Source: Lateolabrax maculatus (Eukaryota; Chordata; Actinopteri; Acropomatiformes; Lateolabracidae). From it: a DNA stretch of 64,000 bases. Below, piece after piece: positions 11,174-57,396 of the stretch. The stretch lies in contig CM062205.1 of assembly GCA_031216445.1 (NCBI GenBank), positions 16,143,001-16,207,000 on the forward strand, read 5' to 3'. The notes beneath the pieces are model-generated. The model saw only the letters and a list, made by a program, of their open reading frames with translations. It had not been told where the DNA came from and did not search any database. Positions within the stretch are counted from its first letter, which is position 1. The number at the start of each line of letters is the position of its first letter. The position numbers were made by a program, and so were the translations under genes.

Positions 11174-11224
11174 ATGAGACACGACAGTTTAGTTACATGC
11201 AGGTTGTTGATGGGCCGATTGTAA
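11174..11224 (+). promoter_or_regulatory. upstream ORF 2 (16 codons) in the meis2 leader
   Basis: ATG AGA CAC GAC opens a 16-residue frame closed by TAA. The context is G at -3 (GCC ATG) and A at +4. It lies just after the PBX-MEIS motif and does not overlap the main frame. Confidence 0.35.
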
Positions 11225-11323
11225 CCTTCACTTTGGCGCATTTTTTTTTTTTTGTTGCCCTTTTCTCTCTCTTTTTTTGGCCGAGGAAAGAGGGGAAACG
11301 AGAAAAAATTGCCAAACTCCCCG

Positions 11324-11359
11324 ATGCTACGATCTCCACCGAACCACACTGGCGAATAG
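11324..11359 (+). promoter_or_regulatory. upstream ORF 3 (11 codons) in the meis2 leader
   Basis: ATG CTA CGA TCT opens an 11-residue frame closed by TAG at 11357-11359, 116 nt before the main ATG. No further ATG lies between it and 11476. Confidence 0.35.
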
Positions 11360-11475
11360 GAGAAGTCGCAAAGTTGGTTGAAAAAAAAAAGGAATCTTGC
11401 CACTAAATCACTTTCTAACCGGGACTGGGATATTAAATATACGACAGATTCAGGAGTTTATTGGAGCGCAGCCTG

Positions 11476-45104
<33,629 letters not shown>

Positions 45105-45119
45105 TAAGATAGCATGCTC

Positions 45120-45123
<4 letters not shown>

Positions 45124-45153
<30 letters not shown>
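45124..45153 (+). repeat. (AC)n microsatellite
   Basis: About 15 AC units, 80 bases after exon 8. Confidence 0.95.
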
Positions 45154-45155
<2 letters not shown>

Positions 45156-46309
45156 GTCACATAGTCGTTACTGAGTGAGTGAGTGACGGCAGTGCTGTGA
45201 TGCTCACCTGTCAGCCACCTGTCAGAGGGACACAGTGACCAGGTCAATCTAATCAGTTTGGACTGTTTACTCTGCTCAGCACACTCTGAGTAAGAGGGAG
45301 ATGGCCCAACAATCCATGACATTTACTCCAATATGAGATGCACTGATTGTTTTGCCTGAAGAAAAATGTTTGTCCGGGGCAGACTCAGAAAAGGATAGTA
45401 GTTAATAGGTTGTTGCTGTAGAATGACTGTGTAAAGGCATAAGTTCTAGGTTAGGTTAGGTAAAGAATTAGGTTGAGTTTAGTGAATTTCTTAACAATCT
45501 AAACCTGATCACTTGAAATCAAACATATTTTTGTTATTTTTACAGTAACTCCTGTGCATGTGTGTAGATGGTTATGTGTACAAATATGTTGACCTTCATG
45601 TATGTAATCTCTTTAATGCAGTTTTTTCCCTGGAATGAGCAAAGACTTGAATCTGTTCACTGCATGGTCAGTTTCTTATTCAAAATCCGGTTGACATGGT
45701 GATATTCTAGCTTATGTTTGAGGTTGAGATAGTACATGCCAATATATTTCTCCTCTATTGCTGAGAGAAAATTGTTTGTTTGCCCAACAGTTCAGTCAGA
45801 CAACTCATTCACTTCACTAAGCACAATGATGATAGATGGCTTGGATTAAATATTCAAATGTCACAGTAATTCAAACGTACTTGGTAAAATGATGAAATGA
45901 TCTTTGCTTAGCTGTTTTCTGTATGTCTCAGTCTGTTTTTCTGTCCGTCTGTCTGTCTGTCTGTGCGTGTCAAGTATAAGGGGACGGACCACATGTCCCC
46001 CCACCCTCGCTAATGTCAGGACATTATCAGAACATCAGGCTGTATTGATTTTGCAACACAGGTCAGATTTCAGGAGGAGGTGGCCACGCCAGGACACATA
46101 AGCTGCTCTCTGAGCACGTGGCTCCCTGTCCCAGAGATAGAGGGACAATGTAGGGGGGAGGGAGAAGAAAGCGAGAAAGTAGAAGAGACTTACTTGAGAG
46201 CTTCAGCCTTATGGATCATCCACACATTTAAGAGGGTCAGGTGCCCCCGTGCACCCCGAGCCCCCCCCTTTAACAGCGCCCACTCCCTGCCCAAAGCGCC
46301 TGTACCCTG

Positions 46310-46560
46310 ATTACCTAACCGAAAAGCCCAAGTAATGTGTGGCCAGCAAATACGGCCTAATTGAAAGGGCTGTAAATCCATTACATATTGGTCAGGGATA
46401 ATCAGGAGTGCTTTAATCACTTTTATCTATTCAGGAGCAGTGAAGCTGCAACAGCAAAGCCCTGAGCCTTGCAGGCCTTAGCGGCTCCACCACGCCAGTC
46501 TGCATGCTTATTATTCCCATCATTATCAAAATGACTTCACAGCTGTTCACAGCTCCATCG
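46310..46560. promoter_or_regulatory. candidate intronic regulatory element
   Basis: Intron 8 stretch with CTGATTACC, GCCTAATTGAAAGG, GGATAATCAGG and GCTTTAATCAC, then CTTATTATTCCCATCATT. It is repeat-free with many homeodomain cores. Confidence 0.27.
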
Positions 46561-47254
46561 CTCCCTGACTGGAGACCTCTCGCCCAAACTGTACAGACCA
46601 GGCTTCACTCAGAGGCTGAGGGCGGGAGGGAGGCTAAACTTTTTTTTTTTTATTATTTTGATGAGAAATTCTTTTTCTGCTTTATGTTTTTTTTTCTTGC
46701 CCTGAGCTTGGAGTAGAATTCCTTGTTTGTGTATGAAGGGGACAAACAAAAAAGGCAAAATGTTTCATTGATGTGGATTTTACTACATGTTTCTATATGC
46801 ATGCACAAAATGCATAAACACAACTTTCCTGGCAAAACACTCACAAAGCTTCAGCAGTCTCCTCTGCAAAAAGACAAAGAGAGAAAGACAGAATTAGTTT
46901 TTGGAATAGTTGCCGAAAAAAATGCCTTTACAATTGTTTTAAAATTGAATTTGAAAGGAAAGGAGGGGGAAAGCCCAATGTTGGGCACAGGCACATTTAC
47001 AGAGAGTTAATTCAGTCAGAACAGGGCTTTAAAGACTCTCTGTTTCTCTGTCCCTCTCTCCTTTATCACATCCCCTGCTTGTAGATGTTCTCTCCAATCT
47101 TTATTTGTGTCTTTTGTGCAAAGCCCTGGCCAGTCTTGTACAAATAATAATCCCTCCCTTTTAACCTGCCTTCATTTCTCTACTGAGGAAGAGGACTAAT
47201 TGAATTATCCCCCTTCTCTTCTCACCATCCAATTCTCCCACCCATAAACTATCT

Positions 47255-47283
47255 CACTCTCTCTCTCTCTCTCTTTCTCTGTT

Positions 47284-47325
<42 letters not shown>

Positions 47326-47330
47326 ACACT
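47255..47330 (+). repeat. (CT)n(CA)n compound microsatellite
   Basis: CT-rich repeat (47255-47294) passes into CA repeat. Confidence 0.93.
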
Positions 47331-50300
47331 CTCTCTCACCCATTAGCCATTCTCCTTTCTTTTAATTTGTTAAGCAAATGTATTTTCTATTGCTGGATGC
47401 GTTTGTGCAAGGGTGAATTCTTGGGGACTTTGGCCCCTGAATGGCCTATAGCGGCATTCTGCCATTCATGCATTCATTAACTGAGGGGTGAGGAGTGAAA
47501 GGAGCGGCCTTGTAATTTCTCAAACTGCGGGGCCAGCATGGTGCTCCTCTTCCATGAGCCACAGGGGTCTCTCTACATATGTTCTCAACATCCAGCCATT
47601 GTCACATCTTCTGAAAAGCTCAAAAGGACAGGACCCCCCTTCACACACAGAAAAACAACACAGGCCAATAGTAACAACTGTTGGCTTTTGGATTCAGTAT
47701 AACAAAATTGCCCTCTCCCTCTCCCCTCCCAACCTCCCTTGATTTACTCTGACCTCACACTCTCTTGGGAGAAATCACAAGATTGTTTTCTTCCTGACAG
47801 TCACATATAGAAAGTCATATTTACCATCAATCCTATCATGCCAACATTCCAGCGGAGGGGGAAATACAGTTTTTGGAGGCATAAAGATCTCACAAAATAT
47901 GCAAAGATTCCACAATTAGTCTGTGGAGAAGCTGTGATAACCCTGACCTCTTTTATGTTGGGCCCGTATACACATGCACTGGAGAGCACGTGAGTTGGCA
48001 ACCTTAAATGCCCCATATGTAATTGGCAAACGGCTTGACAGATCAGCTGGTGTTAGCTTGCAGAAGAGGGTCAGACCGTCTCTCCACTCCCTCCTTATAT
48101 CCTCCCTCCCACTCTTTCTATCTCTCTCTAATGCCCCCCCTCCCCTCCCATGAGTTTCTGGATGTCTTCCAGCCACATTAGGGGAAGGAAAATCCCAGAC
48201 TGTTGGTATAAGCTTTTCAATACTACAGGGAGATTATGTTATCAGAAAGGTAAACTTCACTGTTAGGGGTAAAATGTTCTACTGCACTTCAAAAGCATGG
48301 ACTACAAAATCCAGGAGAGGAAGAGGGAGGGACGGAGAAGGATAGGTAGATAGAGGAAATGTTAGATAGAGGAAGAGAAGTGGCAAGAGAGGGTGGCAGA
48401 CAGAGAAATAGAAAGTCAGAGATGGGAGTATTTTCTTATTGTTGTACAAGGTGATTCCCGTTTGTTTGGCAAAAGCAAACTCTAAAATCTACAATTAGCC
48501 CCCTGGCACCCCTGGTCTTCCTTCCTTCTCTAGCCCCCTACTAGCCCTTAGTCACCCCTGTAAAGACAAGGGTTGGCCTTGCAATGAAAACAGGAAGCAC
48601 TCAAATCCAAAGATACCACTCTGGGCTCTGGCCTTGTCTTTTGACTGGTGTAAACCCTCAAACACCTATGAAAATAAATGGGGGACCTCAGGAGCAAAAC
48701 CAGGCAAGTTGAGAGTTTGCACACGTGTGTATGTGTTAGCTAGAAGAAGGGAGGGAGGGATGAAGTGAGAGAGGGAGAGTGGTCAGTCAGATGAGTAAGT
48801 AGGTAGCCCTCTCAGGCATCAAGCGTCTCAGGTTTTGTGTCAGGCCACCCTTTGGCCTGGGTGTTTGGGGGAAATTCTGTTAAGCTGCTAAGCCAGGTGT
48901 ATTGGTCCCCTGGGCTCCTTGAAAGGGAAGTGATATATCCCTTGGTCATTTGGAAAGTCCTTGGACTGTGAGCAGTAGAAGCGTGTGTTCAGATGAGAAA
49001 TGTTTATGTATGGTTAGACGGAATTTAAATATTGGGATTAGTACAATACGTAATTGTCTTCATCCTCGTAAGTGTAACACCAGTGTGAGTATTGACTCAT
49101 CAACAGTTTTTTTTTGACCGAATTGATAAAATGGATGAAATGCTCTGTCAACACAGGCGTTAACCAGAGTGAGGACACATCACACTTTGTGAGAACATGA
49201 GTGCATTGTGCTGCAAATATCATTAAACACTAGTGACAGTGGCCACCACCACCACCCCCTCCACTCCCAATTCCAGCCCAACATAGTATTAGTCTCCATG
49301 ACAACGGGGTGTCATCGTCAGGTCGAGCCCTCCTAGCTGCTCTCTCGACCGCCCTTTATAGATGCACATAAAAGAGCCGGCTAGGGTCATTCACGAGACA
49401 TGGGCACAGGCAAGGCCAAACCCTGGCAACGGATGTTTGTCCCATACGATAAACAAGTGTACAAGACCATCCCTCAAAAAGAGAGGACATGTTGTTTGAG
49501 TAGACTAAACAGTCAGCTTTGTAGTATCCCCAGTTTTATTTAAGCTCCCCTAGTCCTTCTAATCCTTGTGTGTTGTTCCAGTACAAGCAGCATTTAACTG
49601 GTGGAGACACACATCTGCAAACAGTTAGAAATACCCAAGCCCTTTCTCCCTTTAAAATGAACTGGTGAAAGCTGTTTATTCCATATTGATTGGTGCCTGT
49701 TTTTTCTTTCCAGTATACATGGCACAATAAGTTTTTTTTTTTTTTTTTGTCGTTAACTCTAAATTCATGCTTAATTAGTGAGTTCACTTACTTGTCATCT
49801 AGTGCAATTACATTGTTGATTTGTTTTAATTTTACGCCTAATTGTTTGGAAATAGCACAAATCAACTTTTTAAAGCCAGAAATATTATAAAAAAAGCTAC
49901 TTTATGCTGTGTGTCAGTGACGTAGTGAAAATCTGTTTGCTTTTCACTTCCTTAGGTTGTTGTGTGAGTTTGGATGAAAAGAGGGTGGAGACAAAGCTAA
50001 AGGAGGGAGGGGATTTAGGGGTAAGAGCAAGGGTGAGGAGGGGGTAAAGAGGGGGCTCCTAAGGGTCACAGAGGTGGAAGCCTAGCGGAGGCCGACACAC
50101 TAATCTGTCATGTGCTTGTTTGCCTCGGAGCCCAAAAGTCAGCTCTCCAGTCACCCGTAGCAACCCTGGCGACAGTTTGGTTCACTGCCACTGCTCAAAT
50201 GTGTGTCTATCAGTGTGAGATGCAGGAAAAAGAGTCATCACATTACTTTTGTGACAATACCCATTGCTCTGTGTGTTTACAAAACAGACGTTAGTGACAA

Positions 50301-53008
50301 TATGACAAGATAGTTTGGTGGTGTTTAGCACGGGAGTCATTGAAAGTCACTGATAATGACTGTGGAGGAGATCTCTCGGGGGGGTTTGAGGTTTGGTGCC
50401 TATCTATTGTCTAGTCACTGTGTTCTAATGTTGGCTGCTCAGCGACCCTGGAAAACAGAGACACAAGCCACCTCAGTCTGCCATCTGTTCTTCCCCAGCC
50501 GGGCCACCACAGAGGGGCTACGACAGCATGGACAGACCTCACAGGGAAAGACAGATGCAGAAACTCGGACACTACGGTCAAAAAAATGTATTTCACACAA
50601 GAATCTCACCTTTCTTGTAAGAACTCGTCAACAAATCCTGCCTACATGTCAACAAGATGTTTTTTTTTTTGTAGAAGTAGAGCGCAGATGACAGAATAAA
50701 AGTTTAGAAGGGGGATCCAGTGACTTCAAATTTTCACAGGCTGTATAATTATATGACGGGCCGCATCAACTTTGCCATCTCATTGCAGAGCAGCTTCGCG
50801 GTAATTCCCTAGTGTTAGTGTGTTACAGCTCTGTGACTGACAAAAAAACTTTGTTTACAGTGTGCTTTGGCATAGTTGGTCGCCGTTCCAGAGGTTTAGT
50901 GCTGCATCAGAATGTAATAAGCCCTAATTCGTTTCATGCTCCGACATCAGACCTTTACACTTTGCCCCCTAATCCAGATCTGTCATAGTTCCACATCAAA
51001 GCCAACAAACCCCACGTGGAATCCACTGACATATAAAGCATGGCATGTTAACCTTACACTATGCAGTGTGTATGCTTGTTAAAAGAGCAGACATATTTGT
51101 TGTTTTCATTACCACGGGCTTACTTTTCCTTAAGAGGAGCATCATGTTATCGTGCATGAATGCAGGGATTCCTGCATAATCTCAACAATTCTCCTCCCTC
51201 TACCATGTTTTCTGCCTTTTCCCTGACTTCCTGTTAATTTTCATTCCTGCTGTTTGCATCTTAACGCAGGTTGTTTAATGAAGTAGCAGAAATTAGTGTT
51301 TTCGCTAAGGGACTGTTTATGACATGTTCCCACTGCATGGTGGTGATTAAGCTGTGTGAAACACCACAGTGTTTGCCAAAGAGAAAATCTGCAACCTGCA
51401 ACATATCCTCTGGTAACACAACAGCAAGGGAAAAACAAAGGAGGAGAGTGTTCCCTGAATTGTGATGTAATGTGCATTTCTTTAAATGAGGTTTTACAAC
51501 AGGGGTGTCCTCATGGAGCACAGCATGAGTTTGACCGACCCCTGCAGAGGTGACCGCACATGCCCTGACCGCAGCAGAATACAAACAGGGCTAAGCATGT
51601 GGAGGGTAGTCAGATTTATAAACTCACAGCTCTGAACGTTGAGAGACTATTTCAAGAACACACATGCACCCGTCTGAGGAGACTTCTTTAAGGCCCTATG
51701 AGACTAAGCCCCAGCCCGGCAACCTCTCCTTCCCTTCAGCACAGCAGCGCAATCCACTGCTGCTGTAGTCATAACACTGATCCGTTGGCTTGGATCTAGC
51801 TGAGCTGACTCTATAAGAAATAGGGCTGAATGACGTCATGTGTAATAAGGGACCCTGCAAGGTAGTCTCTGATAGCACACATGCCCCTGGTGGAAAACCA
51901 GGGTTATTAAGATGGTGGTAGCTGATTCTGTGCTGTTTTCCCTTTTCTACACTTTTGGGGTTATCTTACTCATAACAAAATATATAAGAGGATTTTGGTT
52001 TCACATCTTAGAGCCAGTTTCCTTAAATTACCCCTTACCCTTCCAGGGGTACCGCCCTGCAGGCTAGCCTCATCCCCCCACGGTTGATTGCGGGGTTGTG
52101 GCAAGAGCTGCTAGAACGGTGGCTGCTGCATGCTGGGGACCATGGAGGCCAATGAGATTCTGCTGCAGGCCTCCAAGCTGCCCCAGCAGTGCTTTGATAT
52201 TCATCTCACACCAAGAGAAGAAAATGCAAAGGGGAAAAGGAGCAGCACAAGCGTGGAAACAGCAAACCAGGCTAAAGAAGGGAGGGAGGCAAGGAAAGAG
52301 AAGAGGTTGAGGGATGGAGGCACTGAGCAGAAATCAAAAACAGACCTTGTGTTTCACTGTTTGGTTTGTCATGGGACCCTGGCTGCACCAAATCCCACTC
52401 CTGCCATTTTGTGTGATTTTTCTCCCCTCCCTTCCAACTCCTCTCAAATGCATGCTTTTGTTTTGCCCGGCGCTCAGTCCAGGGGCAGGCAGTGAGATTC
52501 CTGCACAGTGGGGTCCTTATAACTGGGAGCCATGTCTCTTGTTCTCACCTCTTCCCCCCACTTCCTCACCTTTTCATTTTTCCCCATTGATATCCTCTCT
52601 CTTTCCCTCTCTGAACATATGGACTGGTTTTTAAGAGAGAGCCCAGTCCACATCAAAGGCTGAGGCTGAGCGGGTCAATTTGTTGCTCCTTTCCCCGACT
52701 CTTCCCCCTCCAATAGCCTCTGTGGACCCTCCCTGCACCGCAGCCATTTACCCAGAATGCTCCATTGCTCAAGCAGTTCTGCCTAGCGTATATATTGAGC
52801 CATGTGTTGTTAGTGTCTGTTCTCCACACAGAGCAGACCTCGCTCACTTCAGACCTTTGAATTTCCCTGCAGCCACATCCTCCTAAGATCATGTAAGGCT
52901 ATACAAATGAGCGTGTGTGATAGAAACCAACCTCTGTATCAAAAAATAGCTGTACCACACGCTGATAAGAAAAAGCAGATGGATATGGAAAGAAGAGAAC
53001 CAACGGAA

Positions 53009-53011
<3 letters not shown>

Positions 53012-53072
<61 letters not shown>
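53012..53072 (+). repeat. (AT)n microsatellite, 61 bp
   Basis: About 30 perfect AT units, the longest perfect dinucleotide repeat in the window and self-complementary. Confidence 0.97.
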
Positions 53073-53075
<3 letters not shown>

Positions 53076-53339
53076 CCAAATCTGAGCAAAGCAGGCCTTG
53101 GCTCCAGATGTGAATCTCTCTGAATATTGATCATGGGGGAAAGCTAGTCCCCCATATCCCCAGGGCTGCAGCGACTGACACACAAAGCACCTCTCTAAAG
53201 CCCATAAACCAGCTTGTACAGTTATTTAGATAAAGAGGGCGACAACAGCAGTGTATGCCTTCTAACCCCGAACCTCCTCCCTGGCTCTCATCCTCCTACT
53301 ACTACTCCTGCTCCTCCTTTTCCTCTTTCTCATCCAGCA

Positions 53340-53500
53340 TGAAGATGAAAAAATTAAAAAGGGGGCAAATGTGTAATTAGCCACACATTTCTGAAACCTC
53401 CTTAATGTTCATTACTGAAACCAGGGGCAATTACAAGTTCAAAGGGGTTTAGGGCCCCAGCCGCCGCATAATCAGTCACAAATTAAGCACAGCTCATTTG
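53340..53500. promoter_or_regulatory. candidate intronic regulatory element
   Basis: Intron 8 stretch with TGTAATTAGCCAC, GGCAATTAC and GCATAATCAGTC then ACAAATTAAGC. It is compact and repeat-free, between an (AT)n microsatellite and CA-rich DNA. Confidence 0.28.
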
Positions 53501-54071
53501 TCACAGCACAGCACGCACACTTGTATATGCACACAGTAACACACATGCATGCATACTGTCAGAGTTGAGTCATAGACAAGCTGACAGGCGTCAATTTCCA
53601 TACAGGCACAAATCTCAGCTACCCCAAGGCACTGGGTTAGGTTGCCCAATCCTCTTATGCTCTGATGCTTTGTTTTCACTACACAACAGCAAACACCACT
53701 AACACCTTCACCTTAGCTTGCTCGACATTATACGATATCCTTCTTGCATTCATCCTCTTATAGGTGTCCTGTTTGCTCTTACAATCCCCGCCACCACCTG
53801 TGTCGTCCTGTCTCCATTTTGCAGCTTTTTTTAACCTCTATCTCCCTCTGCGTCTGTCTCCTCCCACCTGCCTGTGTCTCTGCAACACGTGACAGTGTGT
53901 GTTTCATACACGTCCCCGGAGATGTATCTCAGTTACCTCTGGGGCCGGGTCACAATGGCTAATCCTGTCTTCAGGTGGCTGTTTAGCACACTGAGAGGAG
54001 AGCTCGCAGAACCGGAGGTGAGCTCCTGTTACAGTACTCCCTGACCAGGGGTCACCTCAGCCACTGTCAGA

Positions 54072-54073
<2 letters not shown>

Positions 54074-54105
<32 letters not shown>

Positions 54106-54111
54106 AGAGAG
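54074..54111 (+). repeat. (AC)n(AG)n compound microsatellite
   Basis: About 14 AC units followed by AG units. Confidence 0.93.
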
Positions 54112-54639
54112 ACACATACACACATGTCCTGGCCCATAGGCAAGAATGCATGCACACACACACACCAAAGTTTTCACACACAAACACTGTCACTCAAACA
54201 CATTGAGCCTGCTTATCTACCCCAGGTGGCTCAGCCTTCATCTCTCTCCTCCCTTGTTCTTCTTTATCTGTCTACTGTACTACTCCTCTTCTAGTCTTTC
54301 TCTGTCTTCTCTCTTTCCCAGATCAGTCAGACTCTTGTTCACATTAGGATTCCCTGATATTATCTCCATGAAGACTTGCTCTAGTGGCCATGCGTTGCCT
54401 GTCCTGCCCGGCACCCTCATTGTTTAAGCTGCTCTCACATGGGAACACAGTCAGGTCTCCAGTGAATTGAATGGAGCCCTATCATGTGTGGCTCGGCGTA
54501 GTGGGAGAGAGAACTCATTTTTCACTAAGGGAACAACATCCATCTCAGCAGCCAAACGCTGGCTGTTTCATTAAGTAGCCCATCCAGGCAGACAGATGTG
54601 TTCACCACACAGCCATGTTTGCCTATGCAAGAGCGTGTA

Positions 54640-54870
54640 TTAACCCACAATCCTTTGGGGGAGATTAATAGGCTACCAGCCCCTTTCCATTGATTATCTC
54701 CGTGCCATTTTCGCCTCCCTTCCTTGGCTAGATATTAAAAACTAATGAAGCCTATTGAAAACGGGAACCGCGAGGCTCTTCACGGATCATTTTAGGTTAT
54801 TTGGACTCAAACAGAGAGGGATCTCTTTAAGGCACAGTTTGAGTCGAATTAAGAAAATAAATGTGGAGAG
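54640..54870. promoter_or_regulatory. candidate intronic regulatory element
   Basis: Intron 8 stretch with GAGATTAATAGGC, CCATTGATTATCTCC, GATATTAAAAACTAATG and GTCGAATTAAG. No simple repeats. Called on texture. Confidence 0.27.
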
Positions 54871-56404
54871 CCGGTGTTGAAGAAACAGGAGGAAAAAGGA
54901 GGAGAGTAGAGAGTGTGACTGTAAAAAGATGTGTGTTTAAGAAAAGACAACTCTACTCTGACACATGGAGCGGAGACACTGCAGATGTTAGCAATTCCAG
55001 AGCATAGCAAAGCATTCCTAGTGCTGGAACCACGTCCTAATTGCCATAATGGAGGTGGTAAGCGCTGACAGTAATGGAGTCGTGGGGATCCATCCCCAGC
55101 AACCTGAATTAGGGGCCACTTGGCAGATCCACTTCAAGATGGCCTGTGTTTTTTTTACCCTTGTTTCCACTGTTCTCTTAACTTCTTTTTATCTTTCTTT
55201 TTCTGACAGAATTGTTCTGTAGCACCACCAACTTTCTCACCCGTGCCATGGTGTCGGAAGTAGGGGGCTCATAGGGTGCAGTGTGGAGGGAGAAGGCGGT
55301 TTGGGGATGAGGGTGTGTGAGATGGATTGGTCAGAGAGTGAGCAAAGAGTTAAAAGCATCCATGTGATGGGCTCACCTCTGCACTAGGCCTGGTGAAAGG
55401 CGGCAGGGTGCTGTCGGGGAAAATGACTTCCTGAGACATTACCATCAATCAACAGACAGGTCAGGCCCCCCAATCCCGCCATCAGGATGGAGGAGAGGAG
55501 AGGGGGGATGGGGAAGGAGGATTAGACTAGAGGGGACGAAAACAGAGAGGAAGACTGGGTTAAGGCTTGTTGGGGAACAGACTATTAACAATCTCTTTTT
55601 TTCTCACTGTCTGACTGTTTTATGTCTTTCGCTTCCTCTGCCTATCTGTCTCTCCGCGTCTTTCTCTCTTTCTATTTTCCCGGTCTCCGTAAAACGTCTA
55701 CCCAGGCATTCAGGAACGGCCCCTGCTGGTCAGAGTCCTGTCCTCGGCTCAATTGCATCATTAATTATTCCACAGGCAGTGGGCTAGAAGCAAATCTAAA
55801 GACAGGAAGAGAAATAGAGAGGGAGCAAGAGTTAGATGGGGAGATGGGGGACAGCTGTCTAACACCCCCAGTTGGTCTTGCTTTCGCTCTTTCTCTTTCT
55901 CTCTCTCTCTGTCTCTTTCTCTTTCTTTCTCTTTCTGTAAATGAAGGATGGGAGAGGGGAGGGGCTTGGGTTACCTCAGTGAGCGGTTGTGTTACATTCC
56001 TGAGAAGGGAAGGGGTAGGGGGGTGGTTCAACGAGTTGTTGAAAAGAACACAGACGCTTGTCAACAGCCGCCGAGCTGGGGAGCCATCATGCCTCGCTTT
56101 AGGCCCGGAGGTCAATGACCCTCAGTTGCACCATGACAGAGAGGGGTAGAGGAAAACAGAGAGAGAAAGAAGGAGAACCACCGAAAAATTACAACCGATC
56201 ACTCGGCGGTGCGTGTCAATGCTCGCCTGTGGCAGAGGTCAGTCAAAAGCCTCAAAAATCTCGAAATCCTTCTCTTTGTCTGTTCACCCATAAAACACTG
56301 TACGTGAGCAGTGGCTGAGTGACTGGATTAGCTTTCTCCAAAGCACTGGTCGGGTAGAAGGAAGAGGAGAGGCAGACAGAGAGAGACAGAGAAAAAGGCG
56401 AGCG

Positions 56405-56540
56405 CTGGCAGTCATGGCAAAATGGCCCATTAGATTTAAGGAGTAAAAGTTCATCAGCTTTATTAATGGGAAGGTATATAAATGAAGTATGAATTACCTG
56501 ACTTTTATGGAGTGGCGAGAGTGAAACTGGAGTGTCTTAT
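56405..56540. promoter_or_regulatory. candidate intronic regulatory element
   Basis: Short intron 8 stretch with CCATTAGATTTAAGG, GCTTTATTAATGGG and GTATGAATTACC. It is flanked by GA-rich repeats, against which it stands out. Confidence 0.25.
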
Positions 56541-56589
56541 GATATAATGTTTTAGTGAGCTGTTCTGAGCGCTCTGATGAGCAGGCTGC

Positions 56590-56608
56590 AGAGAGGAGAA
56601 GGAGAGAA

Positions 56609-56639
<31 letters not shown>

Positions 56640-56649
56640 AAGAGAGAGC
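56590..56649 (+). repeat. (GA)n microsatellite, interrupted
   Basis: GA units with AAAG interruptions. Confidence 0.92.
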
Positions 56650-56793
56650 GCGGAGTGTGCTGGGGTCCCCTGAGTCCAGTGGCTGGAAGGTTGCCTGATT
56701 GTTGCTAACATGCGTAGCTGATCGGGTTAGCTCGGAGACAGGGACGTTCGTAGCTTCCAGGCTTATTCTTTGCGTGTCATTAGCTAACATAGT

Positions 56794-56810
56794 AAAAAAA
56801 AAAAAAAAAA
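56794..56810 (+). repeat. poly(A) tract, 17 nt
   Basis: A17 followed by TAATAAAATAAAT. Confidence 0.92.
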
Positions 56811-57028
56811 TAATAAAATAAATGCCGGCACGAAAAAAAAAAAAAAGGTCAGCCGCAACTCAGATTTTGTCGCTCTTCCACACACGTGCACGCAAACAAA
56901 AGTATGCAGCCACGGTCGATCACGCCTGCACCCTCACAAGTACGTTTATAAACAAGCACGCATGCACACATACAGTATATGCGAGCACACATGCGAGCAC
57001 GAGGACGCACACGCCAGGGCGCAGACAG

Positions 57029-57054
<26 letters not shown>
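57029..57054 (+). repeat. (AC)n microsatellite
   Basis: About 13 AC units. Confidence 0.93.
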
Positions 57055-57062
<8 letters not shown>

Positions 57063-57342
57063 ATGCTCCCCACCATCCTGTAATAAGCGGTAAGCTGAGC
57101 TAGCTGATGGTCATCCTCCCATGGGGCTGCTGGGTGGCTGCCAACTTCCTGCCTGCTTTGTCAGTGGATAAAGCCCCTAACAAACGAGAGGGCTGTAGCT
57201 AGGCAGGCCAGCCAGGTCAAAGGTCACCTCGGCCCCCGGGCAGGATTGAGCCTAAGAGCACTACAAGGAGAGAGAGGGAGAGGATGGAAGAATGCACTTA
57301 AAGATTGGCTGTTATTAACCAGACCTAAAAGCTATATCCCTG

Positions 57343-57396
57343 CCTTCTCTTCTCTTCTCTTCTCTTCTGTTCTCTTGTCTTCTCTTCTGCTCTCTT
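57343..57396 (+). repeat. (TCTCT)n pentanucleotide repeat, imperfect
   Basis: TTCTC-type units with single-base variants (TTCTG, TTGTC). Confidence 0.88.

Larger units (their letters stand above)
10841..11475 (+). other. meis2: putative meis2 5' leader
   Basis: This stretch joins the candidate promoter to the start codon. It contains a 29-T tract (10964-10992), a perfect PBX-MEIS motif (11146-11155) and three short upstream ORFs, all closed before the main start. It is rich in G+A and T blocks. No acceptor-donor pair clearly interrupts it, so it is treated as one leader exon continuous with exon 1. Confidence 0.45.

Noticed and set aside
55622..56149. 175-residue plus-strand open frame in intron 8
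   Set aside because: It is built on CT- and GA-rich repeats (Leu/Ser and Arg/Glu strings) with no domain.
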